Below, one piece after another: positions 5,837 to 5,849 of a stretch of 5,849 nt of DNA. The position numbers and the translations under genes are program-made. The stretch lies in the NCBI GenBank assembly GCA_030636485.1, contig DAOVWV010000119.1, positions 1 to 5,849 on the forward strand. Direction: 5' to 3'. How positions within the stretch are numbered: position 1 is the stretch's first letter; every line of letters begins with the position of its first letter. A model generated the notes under the pieces. It did not search any database. It saw only the letters and a program-made list of their open reading frames with translations, and had not been told where the DNA came from. The DNA is from Methyloprofundus sp. GTDB lineage: Bacteria > Pseudomonadota > Gammaproteobacteria > Methylococcales > Methylomonadaceae.

Positions 5837-5849
5837 TCATTATTCACGG

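Noticed and set aside
1..5849. parS centromere sites (TGTTTCACGTGAAACA-like) near parAB
   Set aside because: I scanned for GTTTCAC/GTGAAAC cores and saw no convincing palindrome; the sites are probably elsewhere near the origin.

Overview
The window looks like a piece of a gammaproteobacterial chromosome of moderately low GC, near the replication origin. The minus strand carries the classical origin-proximal cluster mnmG (gidA) - rsmG (gidB) - parA - parB. The junctions are tight: an 8-nt overlap, an ATGA overlap and a 4-nt gap. The products match the Escherichia coli or general bacterial families closely, and MnmG can be aligned to E. coli MnmG almost without gaps over its first ~280 residues. 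The species cannot be fixed from this; I infer only a gammaproteobacterium.

Left edge (1-273), read on the minus strand after parB: a probable intrinsic terminator, then a near-consensus sigma-70 promoter (TTGACA, 17 nt, TATAAA), then a ~130-nt leader that almost lacks C and contains five G-tracts. The leader ends at an ATG at position 53, which opens a gene cut off by the window edge. In many gammaproteobacteria the ATP synthase operon follows parB, but the 17 residues visible do not identify this gene.

Middle (274-4420): parB, parA, rsmG and mnmG. ParA and ParB form the chromosome segregation pair. MnmG modifies the wobble uridine of tRNAs with MnmE, and RsmG methylates 16S rRNA.

Right part (4421-5849), plus strand and divergent from mnmG: a short intergenic region with a 9-bp inverted repeat, then an 80-codon gene for a small basic protein resembling the ribosome-rescue factor ArfA. 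The most notable feature of the window lies inside this gene. A nearly perfect 25-bp hairpin with a U6 tail begins directly after the RKAKH motif, and the U-tract ends 45 nt before the stop codon. Transcription termination or RNase III cleavage there would give an mRNA with no stop codon, which is the known autoregulatory design of ArfA genes. The protein is not a textbook ArfA, so this may be a divergent or under-described branch.

Four codons past that stop region lies a tiny zinc-ribbon reading frame (CxxC...CxxC) broken by an in-frame TAA between its two halves. It is followed by a well-supported gene for an exported, eight-cysteine protein of unknown function (4877-5770), and then by two small inverted repeats at the right edge. 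No rRNA, tRNA, CRISPR array, insertion sequence or parS site was seen.
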